Part shown: positions 8,954 through 17,406 of the stretch, piece after piece
Layout of the letters: every line of letters begins with the position of its first letter
Numbering within the stretch: position 1 is the first letter of the stretch
Assembly (NCBI RefSeq): GCF_047501465.1
Contig: NZ_JAZDRL010000001.1
Location: 682,001 to 746,000 of the forward strand
Length of the DNA: 64,000 bases
Source of the DNA: Pseudochelatococcus sp047501465
GTDB taxonomy: Bacteria > Pseudomonadota > Alphaproteobacteria > Rhizobiales > Beijerinckiaceae
Reading direction: 5' to 3'
Position numbers and translations under genes: made by a program
Notes under the pieces: generated by a model
Told to the model about the DNA's origin: nothing
What the model saw: only the letters and a program-made list of their open reading frames with translations
Databases searched by the model: none

Positions 8954-10276
8954 CTATTCACGCTCAATACGGATAACCTGTGGCTTTTCGACGACATACC
9001 CCTCGGCGATCACCTTATCAACCGCCGTTCGTATGGCTTGTTCTGTCGTTGCATAGGTTATAACCACCACTGGCACCGGTGCACCAGACCGTCCCGTAGG
9101 ATCAAGCAAGGCCGCATCCTCGGACCGGTTCTGGATGATACTCTCAAGCGAGATGCCGGCGTTGGCAAAACTTGTAACGATGGATGCCGCAGCACCTGGC
9201 GTGTCAGCCACCGTAAGGCGGACATAATAACCACCTTCATGGCGTTGCATTGGCTCCTGCATTGCACGCCCCAGCGTTGCGACCGGACTGCCAAACGGCG
9301 GGCTCATGAGACCACGTGCAACATCGGCAATATCTGCAATAACCGATGAGGCAGTCGCATCCCCCCCCGCCCCGGGGCCGACAAGCGTAAGCTCGCCCAC
9401 AGCATCCGCATGAATGCTGACGGCGTTAGTGACACCCATCACACGCGCAATTGGAGAATCAGCCGGAACCATCGTTGGATGAACACGCTGTTCAATGCCT
9501 GACTCTGACCGTTCCGCCACACCCAAAAGCTTGATGCGATAACCAAGTTTCTTGGCCATGCGGATATCAAAGGAATCAATCGTTGAGATCCCTTCAACAT
9601 AAACAGCATCGATATTAACATCCACGCCGAAGGCCAATGCTGCAAGAATGGTCAGCTTATGTGCCGTATCATTGCCACCGATATCAAATGTCGGATCAGC
9701 CTCGGCATACCCTAGTGTTTGCGCCTGCTTCAGGCACTTGGCAAACGACAGGCCTTCCTTCTCCATCCGCGTGAGGATGTAGTTGCATGTACCGTTAAGT
9801 ATCCCCGAAATGCGCGAAATACGGTTACCGGCAAGCCCTTCCCGCACCGTCTTGATGACAGGAATCCCGCCCGCCACTGACGCTTCAAAAAGCAGCGGAA
9901 CCTTCATTTCTTCCGCGAGCACCGCCAATGCACGTCCGTGATGGGCGATGAGCGCCTTGTTAGCCGTTACGACCGACTTGCCAGCGCGCAACGCCGCTTC
10001 AACAGCTTCTTTTGCCGGGCCATTATCACCACCGATCAGTTCGACAAAAATGTCGATATCAGGTGATTGTGCAAGCGTTACAGGATCTTCAAACCACTCC
10101 ACTTCGGAAAGGTCAATCCCACGATCACGCGTTCGGTCGCGCGCTGAAACAGCAGTGACCACAATCGAACGACCGCATCGCGCTGTAAGCACGTTCCGTT
10201 GCAGATCGAGAAGACGAGCGACAGATAAGCCGACCGTACCGAGGCCGGCGATACCGACCCGTAAAACATGCGCCAT
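8954..10276 (-). CDS. hom: Homoserine dehydrogenase
   Basis: 440 residues. It reduces aspartate semialdehyde to homoserine for threonine and methionine synthesis. An N-terminal Rossmann motif VGIAGLGTVGLSVARLL is followed by the catalytic domain (VVTANKALIAHHG; GILNGTCNYILTRM; AEADPTFDIGGNDTAHKL). A C-terminal ACT regulatory domain begins at YYVRLTVADTPGAAASI (about residue 350), consistent with feedback control by threonine. The aminotransferase gene ends upstream, with its stop codon 29 bases before this start. Confidence 0.96.
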   Translation of the reverse strand: MAHVLRVGIAGLGTVGLSVARLLDLQRNVLTARCGRSIVVTAVSARDRTRDRGIDLSEVEWFEDPVTLAQSPDIDIFVELIGGDNGPAKEAVEAALRAGKSVVTANKALIAHHGRALAVLAEEMKVPLLFEASVAGGIPVIKTVREGLAGNRISRISGILNGTCNYILTRMEKEGLSFAKCLKQAQTLGYAEADPTFDIGGNDTAHKLTILAALAFGVDVNIDAVYVEGISTIDSFDIRMAKKLGYRIKLLGVAERSESGIEQRVHPTMVPADSPIARVMGVTNAVSIHADAVGELTLVGPGAGGDATASSVIADIADVARGLMSPPFGSPVATLGRAMQEPMQRHEGGYYVRLTVADTPGAAASIVTSFANAGISLESIIQNRSEDAALLDPTGRSGAPVPVVVITYATTEQAIRTAVDKVIAEGYVVEKPQVIRIERE

Positions 10277-10305
10277 ATCAGTACCGGATGCGAGTGATGC
10301 GCACT

Positions 10306-11523
10306 TTAGCGGTGCGCTGCCAATGGGACAACGTTGTGCAACGTTTTGTCAGCTGTTTCAAGGAAACGCCGTAAATTACGGGCGGCCTGCCGAATGCGCT
10401 GTTCGTTTTCAACCATGGCAATACGAACATATTCATCGCCATGCTCACCAAACCCGATACCCGGAGCGACGGCAAGTTCAGCCTTTTCCACCAATAGTTT
10501 GGAGAACTCCAGACTGCCCAGCTCACGGAACGGCTCAGGAATTTTCACCCATGCAAACATCGACGCGCTTGGAACCGGAATATCCCAGCCTGCGCGGCTG
10601 AACGAATCGATCAGCACATCGCGGCGCTGTTTGTAGACGGCGCGCATCTCATGGATGCAATCATCAGGCCCATTAAGAGCAGCCGTTGCTGCAACCTGAA
10701 TAGGCGTGAATGCACCATAGTCGAGATAGGACTTCACCCGGCCTAGCGCTGCAAGTAACCGTTCGTTACCCACCGCAAAGCCCATACGCCATCCAGCCAT
10801 CGAATAGGTCTTCGACATCGAGGTGAACTCGACTGTCACATCGATAGCGCCCGGCACCTGCAGCACTGATGGTGGCGGTTCACCATCAAAAAACACTTCC
10901 GCATAGGCCAGATCCGATAACAGGATAAGCTCATGCTTTTTCGCGAATGCCACCAGATCGCGATAGAAATCAAGCGAAGCAACATAGGCTGTAGGATTTG
11001 ACGGATAGCAAACAACGAGCGCAATCGGCTTCGGGATAGAGTGAACGACGGCTTTTTCAAGCGCCGGGAAGAAAGCGGGCGTCGGCTCGGCCGGTACAGA
11101 ACGGATCACACCGCCTGCCATCAAAAAGCCGAATGCATGGATTGGATAGCTGGGGTTCGGCACCAATACCACATCACCAGGTGCTGTGATGGCTTGCGCC
11201 ATGTTAGCGAAGCCTTCCTTCGAGCCAAGCGTTGCAATCACTTGTGTATCGGGATTCAGCTTCACGCCGAAGCGCCGATCGTAATAGGCAGCCTGAGCAC
11301 GCCGTAAACCTGCAATCCCGCGTGAAGCGGAATAGCGATCGGTGCGCGGCTTGCCAACCGTATCGACAAGTTTCTCGATCACGTGTGGCGGAGCAGGCAG
11401 ATCGGGATTTCCCATGCCCAGATCAACAATATCGGCACCCGCCGCACGAGCCGCCGCCTTGGCGCGATTAACTTGCTCGAACACATAAGGAGGAAGGCGC
11501 TTGATACGATGAAATTCGGTCAT
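10306..11523 (-). CDS. alaC: AlaC-like class I aminotransferase
   Basis: 405 residues of a PLP-dependent fold-type I aminotransferase. It opens with IKRLPPYVFEQVNRAK, as in E. coli AlaC, and has YSASRGIAGLR, NPSYPIHAFG, CYPSNPTAYV and the PLP-lysine motif SMSKTYSMAGWRMGF (about residue 236). AlaC makes alanine from pyruvate and glutamate. Related rhizobial proteins beside hom are often labelled LL-diaminopimelate aminotransferase, so the substrate is not settled by sequence. It is first in the run alaC-hom-glpX-recJ. Confidence 0.85.
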   Translation of the reverse strand: MTEFHRIKRLPPYVFEQVNRAKAAARAAGADIVDLGMGNPDLPAPPHVIEKLVDTVGKPRTDRYSASRGIAGLRRAQAAYYDRRFGVKLNPDTQVIATLGSKEGFANMAQAITAPGDVVLVPNPSYPIHAFGFLMAGGVIRSVPAEPTPAFFPALEKAVVHSIPKPIALVVCYPSNPTAYVASLDFYRDLVAFAKKHELILLSDLAYAEVFFDGEPPPSVLQVPGAIDVTVEFTSMSKTYSMAGWRMGFAVGNERLLAALGRVKSYLDYGAFTPIQVAATAALNGPDDCIHEMRAVYKQRRDVLIDSFSRAGWDIPVPSASMFAWVKIPEPFRELGSLEFSKLLVEKAELAVAPGIGFGEHGDEYVRIAMVENEQRIRQAARNLRRFLETADKTLHNVVPLAAHR

Positions 11524-11718
11524 GAGTACAGATCCGGGGTTAAGTGCGTTGCCGACCCGCCTGGTTGCGAGCCCTCACCTTGTAAGCCGTGCGCTATAAA
11601 AGCATACGCAAGCAGCTCCAGAGAGATTGTTTATCACTGACACGCAATGCGAGGAAATGTTTTCTTGCACAAACCTGTCTCTCCCGGAATGGCTATTGCG
11701 GCACAGTGCCGTTGAAGG

Positions 11719-12078
11719 CTATTCCAGCGGTGGGATGACAGGTGGTTGGGCCATTGGCGTATTGCCAAGAGCACGCGCTGTCGCGGCTTCTGCTTCGTTG
11801 CTTGTGCGGCGTTTGTCCAGATTACCCTTGAGCTTTTCAAGCTCGTCTTTGCTTAGAGGTGCATGACCACGATCAGGCGGCTTTACGCCAACGGGTTTAT
11901 AATCAAGCACCTCTGCCCGCGATTGCGAGACAAAATCGGCGGATGGGTTTTCTTTTGCGGCAAATCCCGTTGCAACGGCAATACCACGAACAGGACTATT
12001 GCCTGCACATCCCGCACAGGTTAACAAAATAAACAAAAAAGTCGGTACTGACGTTGATTTGCGTAGGATACCCAACAT
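11719..12078 (-). CDS. Putative lipoprotein, unknown function
   Basis: 119 residues. The N-terminus is a basic start, a hydrophobic segment (PTFLFILLTCAGCAG) and Cys residues suitable as a lipobox, so it is probably exported and lipid-anchored. The mature part is hydrophilic, with DYKPVGVKPPDRGHAPLS and a charged helix KDELEKLKGNLDKRRTSNEA, then a Pro-rich tail. No catalytic motif is visible. It is transcribed away from phaC and towards the aminotransferase. Confidence 0.7.
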   Translation of the reverse strand: MLGILRKSTSVPTFLFILLTCAGCAGNSPVRGIAVATGFAAKENPSADFVSQSRAEVLDYKPVGVKPPDRGHAPLSKDELEKLKGNLDKRRTSNEAEAATARALGNTPMAQPPVIPPLE

Positions 12079-12254
12079 GGATGATGACTTTCATGGCAAA
12101 AGCGGCAACTTTGATTGTCAGCGTTGCATGAGTGTCACCGCAACGGACGGCAATTAAGCTTAGTCCTTTAAATCCTGATTGGAGAAGGCTGGCAAGATGC
12201 CTTGCTTCCTGTTCAATAACGCGCAGACCCGGTCTCCACGAGGAAACGAAGAGT

Positions 12255-14060
12255 ATGTCGAAGAACGACGCCAAATCAGAGCCAGATTTTCCCCTTCCGG
12301 ATTTTGAAGCTTTATCGCACAACATGGCCAAGCTCGTCGAGGAGACCGGGAAGGCAACTGCCGCTTTTCTGGCGCCGATAGAAAGCGGACGTACGCCGCC
12401 AAAGGGGCCAGGGGATGTCTCCGATATGGTCAAGACGCTTGGACAGCTGGCCGAGCACTGGATCTCCAACCCGCAAAAAGCTGTTGAAGCGCAGATGAAC
12501 CTTGCTACTGGTTTCATCGATTTGTGGACCAGCACATTCAAACGTCTGAACGGCGAAGAAGTTGCGCCTGTTGCCCAGCCACTGCCTGGTGACAAACGCT
12601 TCCGTGGGGATGACTGGCAGGATCATCCGGTCTACGATTTTCTTAAGCAGGTCTATCTGATCACAAGCCACTGGGCTGACCACCTGGTTGATGGCGCAGA
12701 TCTAGATGATGCCACACGGCAAAAAGCTCGCTTTTATGTGAAGCAAATTTCAAGCGCGCTCTCACCTACCAATTTTCTGGCCACCAATCCTGAAGTGCTT
12801 CGTGAAACGATCAATGAGAATGGCGCTAATCTTGTGCGCGGCATGCAAATGCTGGCAGAAGATATCGCAGCAGGAAATGGCGAGCTGAAAATCCGCCAAA
12901 CACCTCCAGATAGCTACGAAATCGGGGTGCATCTTGCCACAACACCTGGCAAGGTTGTTTTCCGTAACGAGCTTTTTGAGCTCATACAATACTCACCAAC
13001 CACCAAAGACGTTTTGAAACGCCCCCTTCTGATAGTGCCACCGTGGATCAATAAGTATTACATTCTTGATCTCACTTCGGATAAATCCTTCATCAAGTGG
13101 GTTGTGGATCAGGGCACCACACTTTTCTGCATCTCGTGGGTAAACCCCGACGCTTCACTCGCCGAGAAAGATTTTGACGCTTACATGCGGGAAGGCGTTC
13201 TGACGGCGATTGATGTAGCGTTAAAAGCCACGGGAGAGAAAACGCTCGCGGCTGCTGGCTATTGCGTTGGCGGCACCCTATTGGCAATGACGCAAGCCTA
13301 TCTCTCGGCAAATGGCGACAAGCGCATCGACAGCATAACGATGCTTACAGCGCAGGTCGATTTCTCGCGGGCGGGAGACCTCAAGGTATTCATCGATGAT
13401 GAACAGATCAGCCAGATCGAAAATCGCATGGCCACAAATGGTTATCTCGATGGGATCGTTATGGCCAGTGCCTTTAATGCGCTTCGGCCGAATGATCTGA
13501 TCTGGCCATATATGATCAATGTTTATCTCAAGGGCCAATCACCCTTTCCATTTGATCTTTTGCACTGGAATTCCGATTCCACGCGCATGACCCAGGCTAA
13601 TCACTCTTACTACCTGCGGAAGTTCTATCTGGAAAATACGTTCGCGCGCGGCGAGATGGCAATCGGCGGTGTCAAGCTGCACCCCAAGAATATAACAGTT
13701 CCTGTCTATGAACTTGCAACGCGAGAAGATCACATTGCACCGGCAGAATCTGTATTTCTTGGCGCGCAGCTACTGGGAGGGCCGGTACGTTTTGTCCTCT
13801 CCGGATCAGGACATATTGCTGGCGTGATAAACCCGCCTGCCCGCGGAAAATACCAGTACTGGACATCGCAAGCGCCACTTTATGGCGACATAACCGGCTG
13901 GATGGCTGAAGCAGTTGAGCATCCCGGTTCCTGGTGGCCGGATTGGTATAACTGGCTAGAACAGCAAGCCCCTGAACGTGTACCCGCGCGTGATCCAAGC
14001 AAAGGGCCACTCAAACCAGTAGCGGATGCACCAGGAGAGTATGTAAGGGTAAAATCATAG
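12255..14060 (+). CDS. phaC: Class I poly(3-hydroxyalkanoate) synthase
   Basis: 601 residues from ATG 12255 (MSKNDAKSEPDF); the frame is open upstream but those 41 codons do not resemble the family, and GAGGAAA lies upstream of this ATG. It polymerises (R)-3-hydroxyacyl-CoA into storage polyester at the granule surface. The N-terminal PhaC domain is followed by an alpha/beta-hydrolase domain with the lipase-like box GYCVGGT (nucleophile Cys), ELATREDHIAPAESVF (Asp) and SGSGHIAGVINPP (His). No phasin or phaA/phaB is adjacent. Its last bases are also found as a fossil at 15156-15223. Confidence 0.96.
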   Translation: MSKNDAKSEPDFPLPDFEALSHNMAKLVEETGKATAAFLAPIESGRTPPKGPGDVSDMVKTLGQLAEHWISNPQKAVEAQMNLATGFIDLWTSTFKRLNGEEVAPVAQPLPGDKRFRGDDWQDHPVYDFLKQVYLITSHWADHLVDGADLDDATRQKARFYVKQISSALSPTNFLATNPEVLRETINENGANLVRGMQMLAEDIAAGNGELKIRQTPPDSYEIGVHLATTPGKVVFRNELFELIQYSPTTKDVLKRPLLIVPPWINKYYILDLTSDKSFIKWVVDQGTTLFCISWVNPDASLAEKDFDAYMREGVLTAIDVALKATGEKTLAAAGYCVGGTLLAMTQAYLSANGDKRIDSITMLTAQVDFSRAGDLKVFIDDEQISQIENRMATNGYLDGIVMASAFNALRPNDLIWPYMINVYLKGQSPFPFDLLHWNSDSTRMTQANHSYYLRKFYLENTFARGEMAIGGVKLHPKNITVPVYELATREDHIAPAESVFLGAQLLGGPVRFVLSGSGHIAGVINPPARGKYQYWTSQAPLYGDITGWMAEAVEHPGSWWPDWYNWLEQQAPERVPARDPSKGPLKPVADAPGEYVRVKS

Positions 14061-14115
14061 AAAAACAATCAAGAAATCTTCTCAATTGCACTGTCTTATC
14101 TGACAATAAAAACCG

Positions 14116-14149
14116 AAACGAAGCAAATGCGGTAACATTTGCTTCGTTT
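14116..14149. terminator. Bidirectional hairpin terminator between phaC and family X
   Basis: AACGAAGCAAATG (14117-14129) pairs perfectly with CATTTGCTTCGTT (14136-14148) around a six-base loop, with A and T runs on either side. It serves two convergent genes. The copy at 15280-15313 has changed bases on both sides of the stem. Confidence 0.75.
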
Positions 14150-14178
14150 ATATGCTTACATACTATTATTTGATGCAA

Positions 14179-14901
14179 TCATGATTTTAAAATATCCCTT
14201 ACGCCTTTCCAATAATAATTAATAGCCGTCTCTGGCTTTTTCTTACTTGGAGATGCTGACGGATTGGGGTCTTTTTTTATCTTCTGATCAACAAATTCTT
14301 CCAATTTTTTTCTGTCTTCAGGGGTCAATATAGGCAACTTAGATTTAATGCTATTTTTCCATTCATCATCTTGCTTAGTAATGGCTGACATTAGATTAGT
14401 GCCTGTCAATCCCTGAGAGCCAGCGTTCAGGTCTTTCTCAATCTCGTTAAGCGCCTTTTGAGAGACCTTAAGTGCCTCTTGAAAGGCCTTAGTTTTATCT
14501 TTAATTCCCTGAACACAAGAAGCCTTGTTTTGAGCTGAAACTAAAGCCTCACCCAACTCTTTTTCAACCTTTTTAACAACATACGCGCTTAATGGTTTAC
14601 GGCTGCCTGCATCAACAAGACTCGATAAAGAATTAAACAACGAAAAATCTGGATTATACTTAATACCAGCAGCTTCAGCTCGATTTTTTATATCTGTAAA
14701 ATAATTCTCTTTTAGTGCTTTATTTTGACCGCCATCAAGAATCCAGGAAACAGCACGACCAAAGAATGCAGTGAAGGCATTCCGATAAGTTACGGTGATA
14801 ACAGCTGAATCTGCGCCAGCCCATTTAACGTCTGCAAGCTTATCGTTAGAGACAAGAGATGAGGCAGCATGCACTTGAGATGAAAAACTTACATTGCTCA
14901 T
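14179..14901 (-). CDS. Family X protein, long member 1 (unknown function)
   Basis: 240 residues, not recognised. The N-terminus MSNVSFSSQVHAASSLVSN is rich in Ser and polar residues. A shared core follows: NAFTAFFGRAVSWIL (about 41-55), NKALKENYFTDIKNR, and SRKPLSAYVVKKVEKEL. The C-terminal half is helical and charged (KDKTKAFQEALKVSQKALNEIEKDL), ends in a Pro/Ser/Lys linker (NPSASPSKKKPET) and YYWKGVRDIL. There is no signal peptide or membrane segment. The gene is clearly AT-richer than phaC and argC. The first 60 or so residues nearly match the paralogue at 15320-16060, but the middle does not. TTGACA lies 107 bases upstream of the ATG. A type III or other effector role is inference. Confidence 0.8.
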   Translation of the reverse strand: MSNVSFSSQVHAASSLVSNDKLADVKWAGADSAVITVTYRNAFTAFFGRAVSWILDGGQNKALKENYFTDIKNRAEAAGIKYNPDFSLFNSLSSLVDAGSRKPLSAYVVKKVEKELGEALVSAQNKASCVQGIKDKTKAFQEALKVSQKALNEIEKDLNAGSQGLTGTNLMSAITKQDDEWKNSIKSKLPILTPEDRKKLEEFVDQKIKKDPNPSASPSKKKPETAINYYWKGVRDILKS

Positions 14902-15113
14902 AGCAATTCCTATCTAAAATTATAAACAAAATGGGCAAAAAATTATCATCAACAAGAGCGTTGAAAATAACGCCACCTGATCGATAATTTTATTATGCGA
15001 GAATTTATGTCAAAAACAAGCCGCTCCCGGGTCTAAGTTTAGGCAGGTATTCTTTTTGATACACACACGCTTTATGCTTCACGATATATTTAAAATACCA
15101 ATATAACTTACAA

Positions 15114-15156
15114 TTACACTTTCAGCATCAAACGTAAATTTTGCACCGCGGCTCCA
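15114..15156 (-). pseudogene. Fossil of the argC 3' end
   Basis: This stretch encodes the last residues of ArgC (AAVQNLRLMLKV and stop) and nearly matches 16275-16317 base for base. No other argC sequence is next to it. It marks the downstream edge of the duplicated segment. Confidence 0.85.
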
Positions 15157-15223
15157 TCCAAGCTTAAAGGCCACTCAAACCAATAACGGATGCACCGGGG
15201 AGTATGTAAGGGTAAAATCATAG
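15156..15223 (+). pseudogene. Fossil of the phaC 3' end
   Basis: This stretch matches the last part of phaC, including the stop codon (15221-15223 against 14058-14060), with a few substitutions. It joins the argC fossil at about 15156 with only one shared base at the junction. Confidence 0.85.
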
Positions 15224-15279
15224 AAAAACAATCAAGAAACCTTCTCAATTGCACTGTCTTATCTGACAATAAAAAACAG

Positions 15280-15313
15280 AACCTAAGCAAATGCCATCGC
15301 ATTTGCTTAGGTT
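15280..15313. terminator. Bidirectional hairpin, duplicated copy with compensatory changes
   Basis: AACCTAAGCAAATGC (15280-15294) pairs with GCATTTGCTTAGGTT (15299-15313). Compared with the hairpin at 14116-14149, bases have changed on both arms so pairing is kept. Confidence 0.75.
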
Positions 15314-15319
15314 ATACGC

Positions 15320-16060
15320 TTACACACTATTATTTAAAATTGTTACTTCACTCCAATAAAATGGAGCGGTCTCTTGTGTTTTTTTAATTGGAGATGCTGG
15401 CGACTTGGGAGGAGGAGCTAGCTTCCCCACCAATTCTTCCAATGTTTCTTTATCGTCAAGGCTCAAGATAGATATATGAGAGTTAGCGCTATCTTGACAT
15501 ATAGAGTTTTGAATATTGATGACTGGCCCATTACAAACATCGTTCAGAGTTTCCATCACCTTAAGCGTATCTTGAGAGACCTTAGATTTAGATTTATCTT
15601 TAATTTCCTGAACATACGGGTCCATGCTCAAGCTACCAGGAGCTTTAAATTTCAAGCCAGCATACCCTACAAGAGCTTTAACGTTTCCTACAGGCTCTTT
15701 AAGCTGAGTACAAGAACGCTCCAATTTCTCTTCAGCCATTTTAACAACATACGCGCTCAAAGGCTTACGTGAGTTCACATCAACAAGACCGGAAAGAGTT
15801 TTTAGAAATTCATCCCTTGCAGCACCAGTTACACTTGTGCGCGCCATCATATCGGCTACATATCGGTCTTTGAGAGACTTATTAGCACCGCCATCAAAAA
15901 CCCAGGAAACAGCGCGACCAAAGAATGCAGTGAAAGCATTCCGATAAGTTACGGTGGTAGCAGCTGAATCTGCGCTAGCCCATTTAACGTCTGCAAGCTT
16001 ATCGTTAGAGACAGAAGATGAAACAGCATACACCTGAGATGAAAAACTTACATTGCTCAT
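15320..16060 (-). CDS. Family X protein, long member 2 (unknown function)
   Basis: 246 residues, paralogue of 14179-14901 by tandem duplication. The N-terminus MSNVSFSSQVYAVSSSVSN and the core NAFTAFFGRAVSWVF, NKSLKDRYVADMMAR and SRKPLSAYVVKMAEEKLE are well conserved. The region after about residue 120 is largely different, with VKALVGYAGLKFKAPGSL. The end again resembles the paralogue: LSLDDKETLEELVGKL, a Pro/Ser/Lys linker (KSPASPIKKTQET) and FYWSEVTIL. There is no signal peptide and no membrane segment. The promoter-like TTGACA is at 16167-16172, again 107 bases from the ATG. Function unknown. Confidence 0.8.
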   Translation of the reverse strand: MSNVSFSSQVYAVSSSVSNDKLADVKWASADSAATTVTYRNAFTAFFGRAVSWVFDGGANKSLKDRYVADMMARTSVTGAARDEFLKTLSGLVDVNSRKPLSAYVVKMAEEKLERSCTQLKEPVGNVKALVGYAGLKFKAPGSLSMDPYVQEIKDKSKSKVSQDTLKVMETLNDVCNGPVINIQNSICQDSANSHISILSLDDKETLEELVGKLAPPPKSPASPIKKTQETAPFYWSEVTILNNSV

Positions 16061-16274
16061 AGCAATTCCTATCTAAAATTATAAACAAAATCAGCAGAAA
16101 ATTATTATCAACAAGAGTGACAAAAATAATGCCACCTGATTGATAATTTCATTATGCGGAAATTTATGTCAAAAATAAGGCGGACTTGGGTTAAAATTAG
16201 GCAGGCGCGTTTTTTTGATACGCATACGCGCTTTATGCTTCATGATATATTTGAAATACCAAGATAATTTATAA

Positions 16275-17243
16275 TTATACTTTCAGCATCAAACGTAAAT
16301 TTTGCACCGCGGCTCCAGACGCTCCCTTACCGAGATTGTCGAGGCGCGCCACAAGAACAGCCTGATCTTGTTCCACATTACTAAAAACATGTATGTCGAG
16401 CGCATTGGTATTATTCAATGCCAAAGCCTCAATCCTACCCGGGGTTTGCGGATCGTCTAGCGGCGCGACCGATACATATCCGCCCTCGCCATAATGATTA
16501 GCCAAAGCAGCATGCAGATCCTTGGCCTTAGGCGCTCCAGGCAAATCCTGTAAAAACAGCGGAATACTGACCAACATGCCCTGTCTGAAATTACCGACAG
16601 ATGGCACAAAGATGGGCTGCCGATTAATCAACCCGTATGCCTTGATTTCGGGTAAATGTTTATGTGTAAGGCCAAGTCCATAGAGCTCGAACGCTGGCGC
16701 ATTGCCCGCTTCGTAATCCTCAATCATGGTGCGGCCACCGCCTGAATAACCGCTAACTGCATTGATTGCGATCGGATAATCCTGCGGAAGCAGGCCTGCA
16801 GTTACCAGCGGCCTCAATAGTGCAATAGCACCTGTGGCGTAACATCCCGGATTAGCAACATGCGACGCTCCGGCAATAAGCTCAGCTTGCGCGCTATCTA
16901 ATTCTGGAAAGCCGTAGGCCCAACCATCACTCACACGATGCGCGGTACTGGCATCCAGCACACGGGGAGCGTCTTTACCCAGCGATGCCGCAAGGCGAAC
17001 GGAATCCCGGGCGGCATCATCTGGCAAGCAGAGTATAATCAGATCTGCTTGCGCCATAAGTTCGCGCCGGGCATCAGCATCCTTCCGCTTTTCAGGCGCG
17101 ATGCTGAGAACTTCCACAAGGCCAAGCTCATCCAAACGCGTGCGAATGCCAAGACCGGTTGTGCCTGCTTCACCATCGATGAAGACGCGAGGCTTTACCT
17201 TGGTCTGATTAGCATTGCGCTCCTGCATGGATGGACCGGACAT
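16275..17243 (-). CDS. argC: N-acetyl-gamma-glutamyl-phosphate reductase
   Basis: 322 residues. It reduces N-acetylglutamyl phosphate to the semialdehyde in arginine synthesis. The short type-2 form is indicated by PRVFIDGEAGTTGLGIRTRL at the N-terminus, LCLPDDAARDSV, DASTAHRV, the catalytic Cys in NPGCYATGAIALLRPL, and GYSGGGRTMIEDYE. The start at 17243 has GGGG upstream; a second Met at residue 6 is possible. No other arginine gene is adjacent. speB upstream is also linked to arginine-derived metabolism. Confidence 0.95.
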   Translation of the reverse strand: MSGPSMQERNANQTKVKPRVFIDGEAGTTGLGIRTRLDELGLVEVLSIAPEKRKDADARRELMAQADLIILCLPDDAARDSVRLAASLGKDAPRVLDASTAHRVSDGWAYGFPELDSAQAELIAGASHVANPGCYATGAIALLRPLVTAGLLPQDYPIAINAVSGYSGGGRTMIEDYEAGNAPAFELYGLGLTHKHLPEIKAYGLINRQPIFVPSVGNFRQGMLVSIPLFLQDLPGAPKAKDLHAALANHYGEGGYVSVAPLDDPQTPGRIEALALNNTNALDIHVFSNVEQDQAVLVARLDNLGKGASGAAVQNLRLMLKV

Positions 17244-17406
17244 CGTTATACCCCATTAGAGAAAAATGCGGCTTTTCATAATAGCCGTTCATTTTCAATG
17301 CTTATATGACATCATATAGGATCGAAAAACGAAATCGTTTTCCAGCTTGATGCCATAAAGGGCACAGGGATGAGCCTGCAAGCCTCACTTGTCAAGAGCT
17401 GCCTTT

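Larger units (their letters stand above)
13993..15155. repeat. Tandem duplication, copy 1
   Basis: This unit holds the 3' end of phaC, a hairpin, a family X gene, its upstream region and a 43-base copy of the 3' end of argC. It matches copy 2 (15156-16317) with an offset of about 1,161-1,163 bases: the phaC stop at 14058-14060 corresponds to 15221-15223, and the argC-type stop at 15114 corresponds to 16275. Confidence 0.85.
15156..16317. repeat. Tandem duplication, copy 2
   Basis: Second unit, from the phaC 3' fossil to the 3' end of the intact argC. Non-coding parts match copy 1 closely, for example the 60 bases after the phaC stop and the 5' flank of the family X gene. The middle of the family X gene has diverged much more. 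Confidence 0.85.

Noticed and set aside
15114..15302. Minus-strand frame of 62 codons ending like ArgC
   Set aside because: Only its last dozen residues are ArgC; the rest is the antisense of the phaC fossil. It is a duplication product, not a gene.
13993..16317. Insertion sequence or transposon as the cause of the repeats
   Set aside because: There is no transposase and no terminal inverted repeat; the ends of both units are parts of phaC and argC, which fits plain tandem duplication.
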